The notes under the pieces were generated by a model that was given only the letters and a program-made list of their open reading frames with translations, had not been told where the DNA came from and did no database searches. The position numbers and the translations under genes are program-made. Positions 51,944 through 59,783 of a stretch of 64,000 nt of DNA are shown here, in pieces; positions within the stretch are counted from its first letter, which is position 1, and each line of letters opens with the position of its first letter. This DNA comes from Deltaproteobacteria bacterium (lineage in GTDB: Bacteria > Lernaellota > Lernaellaia > JACKCT01): assembly GCA_020633895.1 (NCBI GenBank), contig JACKCT010000007.1, positions 62,001 to 126,000 of the forward strand, written 5' to 3'.

Positions 51944-52255
51944 ATGCCCGACGACCGCACATCGATCGCGCCGATTCGCGAATTGTCGGTGGGCGGCGTC
52001 CAGGGAATGCGCCTCAAGCGCCGCGAGGAAGGCCGTAACGACCGTCCGCCTTCCGACGAACACGAACAAGATCCCCCCGACGAACGTGACAGTGAACAGG
52101 ACGACGTGGTCGAACTTTCCGACGCCGGAAAATTGACGAGCGGCGCCGCCCACTCGGATGCCCCGGTGAAACCGGCGGTCGCGCCTCGTTCGACCCGTTC
52201 GTTCGTCGTCGACGAAATCCCTGCGTCGCCCCACCGTGTCGACGTGAAGGCTTAA
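51944..52255 (+). CDS. Hypothetical protein, charged and disordered
   Basis: This 103-residue frame has a good ribosome site (GGAGGGCCC before ATG 51944) and lies tightly between the CheY-like and FliK-like genes (15 and 4 bases). The protein is rich in Arg, Asp, Glu, Pro and Ser with no hydrophobic core or known motif; it is probably largely disordered. Its spacing supports translation within the same operon. Function is not recognised. Confidence 0.5.
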   Translation: MPDDRTSIAPIRELSVGGVQGMRLKRREEGRNDRPPSDEHEQDPPDERDSEQDDVVELSDAGKLTSGAAHSDAPVKPAVAPRSTRSFVVDEIPASPHRVDVKA

Positions 52256-52259
52256 ATCC

Positions 52260-53231
52260 GTGCGTCCGCCCGATTCCGTTTCCCTCCAGACGGCAAATGC
52301 CGGCATCGAACGCGCCCAAGTGTCATCCCGCGCCGTGGAGGAGACAGGTCGCGCCCAATCGCGCACCGGGAACGAATCGTTGACGGAGAACGCGTCGACC
52401 GTAAACCGGCAAGCGGACGCCGCCCGGGGCATGCGCCTGCAACGGCTGCCGATCTACCTGGAACGGTTCAGCGCGTATCTTCAATCCCGGCCGGCGTTGC
52501 CCGAGGGGGCCTCGGGAATGCTGGTCTGGAAAATGAAGGCCCTGGACGCGCTTTTGGGCAAACTCTTTCCGGTCAACACCCCCAGTGCGACGCAGCTTGA
52601 AGCCCTGTTCGCCGCCTTCGGCGTGGAAAAGGGCGGCGGCGTGGAAATGCTCGGTCGCCACGCGTTGATCAATGTTCTGCGTTTGGCGCGTGGTGTCGCG
52701 GCGGCGCCGTTGGAGGCGTGGATCGCGCTCTTCGGCGACGACGCCCTCGCGCGGCGGGGTGAATTTTCCAAGGCGTTCGAGGCCTTCCGAGCCCTAGCGG
52801 CGACGATGCGCGAGAGCAACGCCCAAACCTCCGCCGATGGTCGCTACTCCATCCAGATCCCGCTCGTCGGTGTGGATTCCGGGCCGATCCGCGTGACGAT
52901 GCAGCGCCAGGAGGTGGACGACGAACGGCGTCGCGGAGCCAAGCGTCGTCGATATCGCGCGGACGTGGCGGTGGATCTGACAAACCTCGGCCCCGTTCGT
53001 GTGGCATTGCTGTGGGATGCGATATTGCACGTCACGGTCTTCGCCCGCGCCGACACGGTGGAATATCTTGAGGAGCAACGGGAATCCTGGTCCGAAGCCC
53101 TTTCGGCGCTCGGCAAATCGGTGACGCTGCGCATCCGCGTCGATCATCCCGGCGCGGAGGTTGACGAAGAGGGCGGTTGGAGCCCGGGCCCCGAGGCCGT
53201 CCGGTCCCGAGCGGTGGATTTGAAGATATGA
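52260..53231 (+). CDS. FliK-like protein (flagellar hook-length control C-terminal domain)
   Basis: The 323-residue protein starts with GTG 52260. Its C-terminal segment (about 190-300) resembles the hook-length control domain: LTNLGPVRVALLWDAILHVT, ARADTVEYLEEQRESWSEAL and SALGKSVTLRIRV follow the FliK C-domain rhythm of a beta-strand pair and an EALxxxGxxxxxxxV end. The N-terminal half is helical and Ala-rich, unlike the long disordered ruler of typical FliK. Coupling (ATGA) to a stand-alone FlhB C-domain strengthens the reading, since FliK acts on that domain. It could instead be a divergent FliK paralogue. Confidence 0.6.
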   Translation: MRPPDSVSLQTANAGIERAQVSSRAVEETGRAQSRTGNESLTENASTVNRQADAARGMRLQRLPIYLERFSAYLQSRPALPEGASGMLVWKMKALDALLGKLFPVNTPSATQLEALFAAFGVEKGGGVEMLGRHALINVLRLARGVAAAPLEAWIALFGDDALARRGEFSKAFEAFRALAATMRESNAQTSADGRYSIQIPLVGVDSGPIRVTMQRQEVDDERRRGAKRRRYRADVAVDLTNLGPVRVALLWDAILHVTVFARADTVEYLEEQRESWSEALSALGKSVTLRIRVDHPGAEVDEEGGWSPGPEAVRSRAVDLKI

Positions 53232-53533
53232 GTCGGCGGGACGACAAAGTTTCGACGACCGACGCGGCGCGTACCGAGGCGGCGGCGCTGCGTTATGACG
53301 ATCAGAAGGATGACGCCCCGCGCTTGGTCGCCAAGGGAAAGGGTCGGGTCGCCGACCGCATCCTGGCCTTGGCCCGCGAGCACGGCGTGCCCATTCATGT
53401 CGACACCGACCTGACGCACCTGCTCGGCAAGCTCAAGACCGACGCGCCCATCCCCCGCGATCTCTACAAGGCTGTCGCCGAGGTTCTGGCGCTGCTCTAC
53501 CGGGCCAACCGCCAAGCCCCGACGCGTCGGTAA
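53228..53533 (+). CDS. Stand-alone FlhB C-terminal domain protein (FlhX-like)
   Basis: The 101-residue protein aligns with the last 80 residues of the FlhB encoded at 44833: AREHGVPIHVDTDLTHLL against AGDNGVPILERKELAREL, and DLYKAVAEVLALLYRANR against RLYQAVAEVLAYVYRLND. It has no membrane segment and no NPTH, so it represents the cleaved C-terminal fragment only. Such FlhX-type proteins are known to complement FlhB cleavage products in some bacteria. It begins with ATG 53228, overlapping the FliK-like gene stop. Confidence 0.85.
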   Translation: MSRRDDKVSTTDAARTEAAALRYDDQKDDAPRLVAKGKGRVADRILALAREHGVPIHVDTDLTHLLGKLKTDAPIPRDLYKAVAEVLALLYRANRQAPTRR

Positions 53534-53729
53534 CTCGCCGCCAACCCTGACCCCAACTCGAATTTGTGTGAACTTTTCGCCGACAAGGCCGAAACCGGCG
53601 AAATTTCCTTGTCAAATCGACGGTTTCTCCGCTACTTTCCTTTGATATCTTTTTGCCGCGATTCATGGTCTCGCGGTGGGTCTTAGGGGCGCGACAGCGT
53701 CCGAGCAACGTACGCGTGGAGTAAGAAAA
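53534..53729. other. Intergenic region with two inverted repeats before the glycosidase gene
   Basis: Two dyads are visible. TTCGCCG/CGGCGAA pair across a 13-base loop beginning near 53577, just after the FlhX-like gene, followed by TTTCC; this may be a weak terminator. CCGCGA (53656-53661) pairs with TCGCGG (53671-53676) about 55 bases before the glycosidase start. A -35/-10-like pair (TTGTCA and TACTTT, 18 bases apart) lies between them. The 11-mer AAATCGACGGT also occurs near 39204 before the fliL promoter. Confidence 0.45.
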
Positions 53730-55961
53730 ATGTCGATGGCCGTTGAACGGCGTTGGCCTCGCCGGTGGTGGCGTTTGGCCGTTTTATGGATTCTGGTCGT
53801 GATCTTTGCCTCCGCGTTGGCGGTGGCTTGCGCCGGCGATGATGACGACGACGACGATGACGACAACGCGACCGACGACGACACGACGGACGATGACGAC
53901 GATGATGACGACACCGCAAGCGACCTGAAGGTCACGATCGTCCTTGGCGACGACGCGTCATCGGTGGTGCGTCTGGCGGCGGAAGACGCCGCGACGATGA
54001 TGGGCCAAGCCCTGGGGCACACGGTGACACTGGCCTCCGAGGCCGACGCGAGCGACGGCGCCGTGAACATCGTCTTGGATCCGACCTTGGCGGCGGACGG
54101 CGTCTTTACCTCCGGCGAAGTCTCCGATATTCCCGCCGAAGGCTTCCGCGCCCGTCGAACCACGCAGGGCGGGGCGGTGGAATTCGTCATCGCCGGGGCC
54201 GACGATCGAGGCACGGCTTACGGCCTCTACGACATCGTCGAGGCGGCGGGCATCCACTATTTCCATCCCGAGCAGAACTACATTCCGAGCACGCTGGTCT
54301 TTCCGGAAGAATGGGATGTGAATGAAGCGCCCGGCTACGGCCGTCGCGGTTTCCACTGGCACACGATGCATCCCACGCCGCACAGCGAGTTCCTCCAGCG
54401 TGATCGGCCGGATTACCTGGAATATGCCAAGCACTTGATCGACTACACCGTCCGTAACAAGCAGAACTATATGCAGTGGGAACTGCTCAAGACGGTCGAT
54501 TGGGACGCGACCAAGGACCACTTCCGACGCATCGTGGACTATGCCCATGAGCGCGGCGTGGACGTGGGCATCGTCGTGACCTGGGTCTTTGCCCAGCAAA
54601 AGGCCTGGAAGCTGCTGCCTTCCACCAAGGAGGAGCACAAAGAGGAACTGCACGAGGGCATCGACCAACTCATGGAAGTGCCTTGGGATCATATTCATCT
54701 GGAGATGGGCTCATCCGAATTCACCAAAGTCCAGGACACGCTGCAGGTCACGTGGTTCAACGACACGGTCGAATATCTGGCCGAGAAATACGCGCCCACC
54801 GACGCCAGCGTGAAGATTCACGTCTCCAGCGATCAGGAAGCGGAGAATTACGGCGACATCAATTTCAATTTCCTGCCCCAGTTCGCCGATCCGCGTCTGG
54901 GCGTCTATCCCCACACGGTGCAGTTCTACGACTTGCAGGGCCGGGCGCCGTCCTACGGCAACGATTCGTTCGAGTTCATGTACGAGTGGATGCTCGGCCG
55001 GGTGGGGGAACGCAAGGTCTACTACTACCCCGAGTCGGCCTATTGGGTGACGTTCGATATCAACGTGCCGCTTTACCTGCCGGTTTACATTCCCAACCGC
55101 TGGAACGATATCCAGTTGCTCAAGGACGCCGGTATCGACGGCCACGTGACTTTCACCTCGGGCCATGAGTTCGAGTATTGGCTCAACGATTGGACGATCA
55201 GCCGGGGCCTCTGGGACACGAGCGAGGACTGGAAGGACATGATCGGCGAGTTCACGTCCATCTTCGGCCCGGTGGGCGGCGACGTGAAGGACATCATCAT
55301 CGAACTGGCCGAACACCAGGAAGCGACGCTCAACGACGAGGATCTGATTGCCTACCTGTGCGGTCTGGATACGTGGGATGAGCTGGGATTCCTGCTGGGC
55401 GCGGCGACGCACGTCAAGCCGATCCGGTTTAAGGATGTGTACGCCATGAGCGCCAACGAGCTGGCGGAGTTCCAGGGGGATATCGTCGTCAAATTGGAAA
55501 ACGTGGCGGCGAAATACGACGCATTCTACGAACGGGCGACGGAACTGCGCGGGCAGGTTCCCGAGAAGGCGATGCCGTGGTTTGACGAATTCGTCGACAG
55601 CCTGGCGATCAACAAGCTGCGCGCCAATCACATGTTCCAACTGTACGTGGGGGCGACGGCGGCCCGGTTCCTGGAACTGGGCATCGACAACGGCAATCCG
55701 GACGCGGCCGCCGAGGCCTTCGACAAGGCCCTGGCCATCACCGACGAATTCCTGGCGCTGATGACCATCCGCGAGCAGTCGTTCCGCTATCCCAAGGAAA
55801 TGTCGACCGCGTGGGAGCGCAGCCTGACGTCTTACGACTACAAATACCTCTGGCACGCCCACACGGCCTATTTCTACCGCCGCTACGAAGCCCAGGCCAT
55901 CGAGAAGGACTTCAATCCCTTCCTGATGAACACGATCGACGTGATCTGGTTCTTTCAGTAG
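53730..55961 (+). CDS. Large glycosidase-like lipoprotein with poly-Asp linker
   Basis: This 743-residue precursor begins with a basic start, a hydrophobic helix and lipobox-like LAVAC (near residue 33), then a poly-Asp stretch of about 30 residues. The mature N-terminus (DLKVTIVLGDDASSVVRLAA to ADDRGTAYGLYDIVEAAGIH) matches the GH20/GH67-type N-terminal alpha/beta domain that precedes TIM-barrel glycosidases. A barrel-like region follows (about 215-500) with aromatic-rich loops, then a helical C-terminal domain. I cannot identify the catalytic family. GGAG lies eight bases before ATG 53730. The gene interrupts two flagellar blocks and is probably independent of them. Confidence 0.7.
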   Translation: MSMAVERRWPRRWWRLAVLWILVVIFASALAVACAGDDDDDDDDDNATDDDTTDDDDDDDDTASDLKVTIVLGDDASSVVRLAAEDAATMMGQALGHTVTLASEADASDGAVNIVLDPTLAADGVFTSGEVSDIPAEGFRARRTTQGGAVEFVIAGADDRGTAYGLYDIVEAAGIHYFHPEQNYIPSTLVFPEEWDVNEAPGYGRRGFHWHTMHPTPHSEFLQRDRPDYLEYAKHLIDYTVRNKQNYMQWELLKTVDWDATKDHFRRIVDYAHERGVDVGIVVTWVFAQQKAWKLLPSTKEEHKEELHEGIDQLMEVPWDHIHLEMGSSEFTKVQDTLQVTWFNDTVEYLAEKYAPTDASVKIHVSSDQEAENYGDINFNFLPQFADPRLGVYPHTVQFYDLQGRAPSYGNDSFEFMYEWMLGRVGERKVYYYPESAYWVTFDINVPLYLPVYIPNRWNDIQLLKDAGIDGHVTFTSGHEFEYWLNDWTISRGLWDTSEDWKDMIGEFTSIFGPVGGDVKDIIIELAEHQEATLNDEDLIAYLCGLDTWDELGFLLGAATHVKPIRFKDVYAMSANELAEFQGDIVVKLENVAAKYDAFYERATELRGQVPEKAMPWFDEFVDSLAINKLRANHMFQLYVGATAARFLELGIDNGNPDAAAEAFDKALAITDEFLALMTIREQSFRYPKEMSTAWERSLTSYDYKYLWHAHTAYFYRRYEAQAIEKDFNPFLMNTIDVIWFFQ

Positions 55962-56000
55962 TCGGGTAGTCCCGACGGACTGACGGATGCCAAGGCATCC
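55961..56000 (+). terminator. Two hairpins after the glycosidase-like gene
   Basis: GTCGGG-TAGT-CCCGAC begins at the last base of the stop codon (55961-55976), and GGATGCC-AA-GGCATCC follows (55985-56000). Both stems are perfect. There is no strong T-run, so termination may be factor-assisted. Confidence 0.5.
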
Positions 56001-56107
56001 TGCCGCTGGCGCGTTGTCGGAACAACCGTGGTCATCGTCGCGTTGCTCCAACCGCTTCTGAGCCGCGACCTCTAGGGAGCGGGTTGAACCGCCCCTGCAA
56101 CTATTGT

Positions 56108-56270
56108 TGTCATCCCGAACGCAGTGAGGGACCTCTCGTCCGCTGTCGGTTATCGGCTCCGTCCAATCAGAGCCCCAAGCGTCGGCGCGGGGTCCAAGTC
56201 TTTGATTTCACCCAACGCTCTGGATCCCTCCCTCACGGTCGGGGCTCTGAAGGATTATTTAGGGCTTAGC
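56108..56270. repeat. Dispersed intergenic repeat element of the CHPERSEG/PHGRGSEG type
   Basis: The segment carries the motif GTCATCCCGAACGCAGTGAG (56109-56128) and a second part around CCTCACGGTCGGGGCTCTGA (56231-56250). Their chance translations, CHPERSEG and PHGRGSEG, are peptides I recognise from spurious ORFs over short dispersed repeats in many bacterial genomes. GTGAGGGA (56124-56131) and TCCCTCAC (56229-56236) are inverted copies that could close a long stem. It is non-coding and probably a miniature or REP-like element. Confidence 0.65.
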
Positions 56271-56423
56271 GAAGTTGCATGCGACTCTGACTGCCTCTGG
56301 TCCCCTCTGACCCCCCGGCAAAACCTGCCTCGCCCCTCGATATCCTTGCCCCCTGACACGGGCCGTGACCGCCGTCCATCGAAATAATCCTTTGAAATCA
56401 GCTCATTAGATCCTCCGAAATCT

Positions 56424-56439
56424 TGGCACGGGCATTGCT
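56424..56439 (+). promoter_or_regulatory. Sigma-54 promoter of the flgF-flgJ operon
   Basis: TGGCAC-GGGCA-TTGCT matches the sigma-54 -24/-12 consensus exactly with five-base spacing. It is 29 bases upstream of the flgF start. A near-perfect 14-bp dyad, AGTTGCATGCGACT at 56273-56286, lies about 140 bases further upstream and may be an activator site. Confidence 0.9.
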
Positions 56440-56468
56440 TTTTACGCGTGTGGATAGAGGAGGTTCGC

Positions 56469-57206
56469 ATGAACAACGGTGTGTACGCGGCGGTCCTGGG
56501 CTCCCGGATGGAAAATTTCCGGATGGATGTGATCGCCAACAACCTGGCCAACGCCGACACGGTCGGTTTCAAGGCCGAGGTTCCCCGCTTCCAGCAACAC
56601 CTCGACTACCTGCGCGAAGATTTCTCCAACGCCGCCACCAACGGCACGAACGACGTGGGCGCCTACTTCCAGTCCGTCGGACGCTTCGAGCCCGGGTCCA
56701 TCAAGACGACGGGACGCATGGGCGACGCGGCCATCGACGGCGACGGGTTCTTCGTTGTGCAGACGCCGGACGGCGGCCAGGCCTTCACCCGCGCCGGCAA
56801 CTTCCGCATCAACGAGGAAGGAAATCTGACCACCTCGGCCGGTCTGCCGGTCATGGGCGACGGCGGTGAAATCACCGTCGGCGACGCGGCCGAATTCCAC
56901 GTGGAAAAAGACGGCACCGTCATCGCCGACGGCGCGGCGATCGGCCAGTTGCAGATCGTGGGTGTCGAGAATCCCGAAAGTCTGCAAAAGCGCGGCGCCA
57001 ACCTCCTGGTTCCCACGCAAGGCACTCAGATCAATGAGGAACCCGAATTTCAGATTATCGGCGAGGCCCTCGAGGGCTCGAACGTCAACGTGATTCGCGA
57101 AATGACGACGATGGTCACGGCCGGACGCCAGTTCGAGGCCTACCAGCGGACGATCAAGATGATGGACGAGTTGAATCAGCGCTCCACCTCGTTGGGACGC
57201 ATCTAG
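56469..57206 (+). CDS. flgF: Flagellar proximal/distal rod protein FlgF-like
   Basis: The 245-residue protein has the rod/hook N-terminal motif MENFRMDVIANNLANADTVG and C-terminal NVNVIREMTTMVTAGRQFEA, flanking a central variable domain (DGDGFFVVQTPDGGQAFTRA). The shorter length and VFAxxxG-type N-terminus next to flgG support FlgF rather than FlgG. AGAGGAGG lies five bases before ATG 56469. It is the first gene of the second flagellar operon. Confidence 0.92.
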   Translation: MNNGVYAAVLGSRMENFRMDVIANNLANADTVGFKAEVPRFQQHLDYLREDFSNAATNGTNDVGAYFQSVGRFEPGSIKTTGRMGDAAIDGDGFFVVQTPDGGQAFTRAGNFRINEEGNLTTSAGLPVMGDGGEITVGDAAEFHVEKDGTVIADGAAIGQLQIVGVENPESLQKRGANLLVPTQGTQINEEPEFQIIGEALEGSNVNVIREMTTMVTAGRQFEAYQRTIKMMDELNQRSTSLGRI

Positions 57207-57251
57207 CGAATTTGAACGTCCCTGGAAGGGACGCGTGAAGGAGACCCGATC

Positions 57252-58037
57252 ATGATGCGCGCACTTTGGACCGCCGCGACCGGCATGGAAGCCCAGCAGA
57301 TGAAAATCGACGTGATCGCCAACAATCTGGCGAACGTGAACACCACGGGCTTCAAGAAGGGCCGGGCGGATTTCGAGGATCTGCTCTACCAGACCCTGCG
57401 CGATCCCGGTGCGTCCGCGGCCGAAGGGCAGGCGGCATCGTCCGGCACGCAGGTCGGTCTGGGTTCGCGCACGGTGGCCATCTCCAAGCTGTTCGCCCAG
57501 GGCGAGTTGCAGCAGACCACCAACGAGTTGGACGTCTCCATCGAAGGCAAAGGCTTTTTCCAGGTCCTACGCAACGGCGACGAGTTGGCCTACACCCGCG
57601 CCGGAGCCTTCAAGGTCAACGCCGACGGTCTGCTGACCACCGCCACCGGGGAGACGCTCGAGCCGCAAATCGAGATTCCCTCCGAGGCGTTGAACGTCGC
57701 CATCGCGCCGGACGGCACCGTGTCCGTCACCATGCCCGGCGAGACGGAAGCCGAGGAAGTCGGCACCATCGAGCTGGCCCGCTTCGCCAACCCGGACGGG
57801 CTGCGCAACCTGGGCCATAACCTGCTGGCCCCGACCGGCGCTTCGGGCGAGCCGATCACCGGCGTTCCGGGGGAAGAGGGCTTCGGGTCCGTTTCCCAGG
57901 GCTTCCTGGAAATGTCGAACGTCAATCTGGTCGAGGAAATGGTGCAGATGATCGTCGGCCAGCGCGCCTACGAGATTTCCTCCAAGGTCATCACCACCGC
58001 CGACCAGATGCTGCAATCCGTGTCCCGCGTCGTCTAA
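57252..58037 (+). CDS. flgG: Flagellar distal rod protein FlgG
   Basis: The 261-residue protein opens MMRALWTAATGMEAQQMKID with VIANNLANVNTTGFKKGRAD, the diagnostic FlgG N-terminus, and ends with NVNLVEEMVQMIVGQRAYEI and STADQML-type sequence. Central FlgG-specific GKGFFQVL and ELAYTRAGAFKVNADG are present. It builds the distal rod that crosses the outer membrane through the L and P rings. AAGGAG precedes the start. Confidence 0.96.
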   Translation: MMRALWTAATGMEAQQMKIDVIANNLANVNTTGFKKGRADFEDLLYQTLRDPGASAAEGQAASSGTQVGLGSRTVAISKLFAQGELQQTTNELDVSIEGKGFFQVLRNGDELAYTRAGAFKVNADGLLTTATGETLEPQIEIPSEALNVAIAPDGTVSVTMPGETEAEEVGTIELARFANPDGLRNLGHNLLAPTGASGEPITGVPGEEGFGSVSQGFLEMSNVNLVEEMVQMIVGQRAYEISSKVITTADQMLQSVSRVV

Positions 58038-58048
58038 GGGAGTTCATC

Positions 58049-58993
58049 GTGATTCGCCGTCTCGCTTTCGCCATCGTTTTCGTCCTCGCCGCCGGCGCCT
58101 CGGCCCTGGCGGCGGACGTCGTTGTCCGTGACGAAGCGGTCATCGACGGCGCGACGATCCGCCTGGGCGACGTGGCGAGCAACGACCTGAACAGCGAACT
58201 GGCGTCCATCGAATTGGCCAGCGCGCCCGAGCCGGGTCGGGATTTGACGCTCTCCGGCGCGTTCATCGCCGCGCGGGTGCGTCAGGTTGCCGGGAAGGAC
58301 GTGGTTCTCCAGGCTCCCGACAAAGTCGATGTGGAGCGTCGGTCCCAGACGTTGGAATGGGACGCGGTCGAAGCGGTCGTTCGCGATTTCCTGATCGAAA
58401 AACGCGCCGCTTCCGATCACGATCTGCCCGAAGCCGAGATCAGCTTCCCCCGCCAGGGTCGCCCGCTGACGCTGCCCACCGGGCCGATTACGGTGCATCC
58501 GGTGGATGACGGCGAGCCCGCCAAATCCGGCCGCCAGACCGTGCCCGTCCTGATCCAAGTGGGCGACTCTTACGAAGAAAAGGCGAATGTGGATGTGTTC
58601 GTCGACGCGCCGGAGACGGTGCATGTGGCGCGACACAACATCGCCCGAGGCCGGGTCATCACGCAGGACGACCTGACCACCAAGACCATCCCCGCGACCA
58701 AGGTGCGCGGCCGGGTGGTGCGCGAGCAGGCGCCGGTGGTCGGTCGCGTGGCTCGCAAGGCCATCTCCGCCGGTGAGGTGCTGCGCGAGACGGCCATCGA
58801 GGCTGCGCCGGTCGTCAAACGCGGCGACGTGGTCACGCTGGTCGTGCAGTCGCCGACGATCGTCATCAAGGCCTTCGCCGCCGTCGAGGAAGACGGCGCG
58901 CTGGGCGAGACGATCCAAGTTCGCAATCTGGATACCGAAGTCACCGTCCGCGCCGTCGTCGCGGATGCCAAAACCGTTCGCGTGGAGTTATAG
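58049..58993 (+). CDS. flgA: Flagellar P-ring assembly chaperone FlgA
   Basis: The 314-residue protein has a signal peptide (AIVFVLAAGASALAA) and a C-terminal SAF/FlgA domain with HVARHNIARGRVITQDDLTT, RVARKAISAGEVLRETAIEA, and GDVVTLVVQSPTIVIKAFA. It acts in the periplasm to help FlgI form the P ring. It starts at GTG 58049 with GGAG upstream. It is somewhat longer than enteric FlgA owing to an N-terminal domain found in many non-enteric homologues. Confidence 0.92.
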   Translation: MIRRLAFAIVFVLAAGASALAADVVVRDEAVIDGATIRLGDVASNDLNSELASIELASAPEPGRDLTLSGAFIAARVRQVAGKDVVLQAPDKVDVERRSQTLEWDAVEAVVRDFLIEKRAASDHDLPEAEISFPRQGRPLTLPTGPITVHPVDDGEPAKSGRQTVPVLIQVGDSYEEKANVDVFVDAPETVHVARHNIARGRVITQDDLTTKTIPATKVRGRVVREQAPVVGRVARKAISAGEVLRETAIEAAPVVKRGDVVTLVVQSPTIVIKAFAAVEEDGALGETIQVRNLDTEVTVRAVVADAKTVRVEL

Positions 58994-58995
58994 CC

Positions 58996-59772
58996 ATGAC
59001 CGCCCAAACAATCGCGATCAAGCGTCCTCAGCTTATTTTCACGGCCGTTCGCGCCATCGTCGCGTTTGTCGTGTTCTCGCTGCTGCTGTCGCTCGGAACG
59101 GGCTGCGCCGCCCGGCGTTCGGCCAGCGCCGGCGAACCGCTGGCCAACGGCTACAAGCCGGTGGACTTCGCCGTCCCCGCCGAAGAGGTCCCCCGGGAGC
59201 ACCGCCGCAGCGGCGCCTCCCTGTGGGTCGATAACAACCAGTCCAACTGGCTCTATTCGGATCACAAGGCCCGGCACATCAACGACGTTGTCACCGTGCA
59301 GGTCGTCGAAGAGTCGGACGCCAAGGGCAAGGCCAAGACGAAGACCGACAAGACCTCGACCATCGGCGCCGGTGTCGACGGTTTCTTCGGGGCCGAACAA
59401 CTGGCCGCTCGGCGCAATCCCAACCTCAAGCTCGACACCCTGGTCGGCGCCAAGACCGGCACCAAGTTTGACGGCAAGGGCGAGACCTCCCGGTCCGGCA
59501 GCCTGGTCACGACGATCTCGTGCCTGGTGGTGGATGTTCTGCCCAACGGCAACCTGGTCGTACGCGGCGAACGCAGCCTGACCATCAACGGCGAGGACAT
59601 CAACATGGTCCTCACCGGCATCGTGCGTCCCCGGGATATCGCCTCGAACAACGTGGTGGTGTCGACCATGATCGCCGACGCGCGCATCGAATACTTCGGC
59701 AAGGGCGTTCTGGCCGACAAGATGAATCCCGGCTGGTTCACCCGCGCCTTCGAAAAAGTCTGGCCCTTCTAA
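58996..59772 (+). CDS. flgH: Flagellar L-ring lipoprotein FlgH
   Basis: This 258-residue protein has a signal with lipobox-type GTGC (Cys36), then GASLWVDNNQSNWLYSDHKA, HINDVVTVQVVEESDAKGKA, and NGNLVVRGERSLTINGEDIN, all conserved in FlgH. It forms the L ring in the outer membrane, which confirms a Gram-negative envelope. It follows flgA by two bases and precedes flgI by 11 bases. Confidence 0.95.
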   Translation: MTAQTIAIKRPQLIFTAVRAIVAFVVFSLLLSLGTGCAARRSASAGEPLANGYKPVDFAVPAEEVPREHRRSGASLWVDNNQSNWLYSDHKARHINDVVTVQVVEESDAKGKAKTKTDKTSTIGAGVDGFFGAEQLAARRNPNLKLDTLVGAKTGTKFDGKGETSRSGSLVTTISCLVVDVLPNGNLVVRGERSLTINGEDINMVLTGIVRPRDIASNNVVVSTMIADARIEYFGKGVLADKMNPGWFTRAFEKVWPF

Positions 59773-59783
59773 GGAGTCCTCGA

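Noticed and set aside
56145-56155. GCCGATAA on the minus strand resembling a sigma-28 -10 element
   Set aside because: No TAAAGTTT-like -35 lies 11 bases upstream on that strand and no minus-strand gene follows; it belongs to the dispersed repeat.
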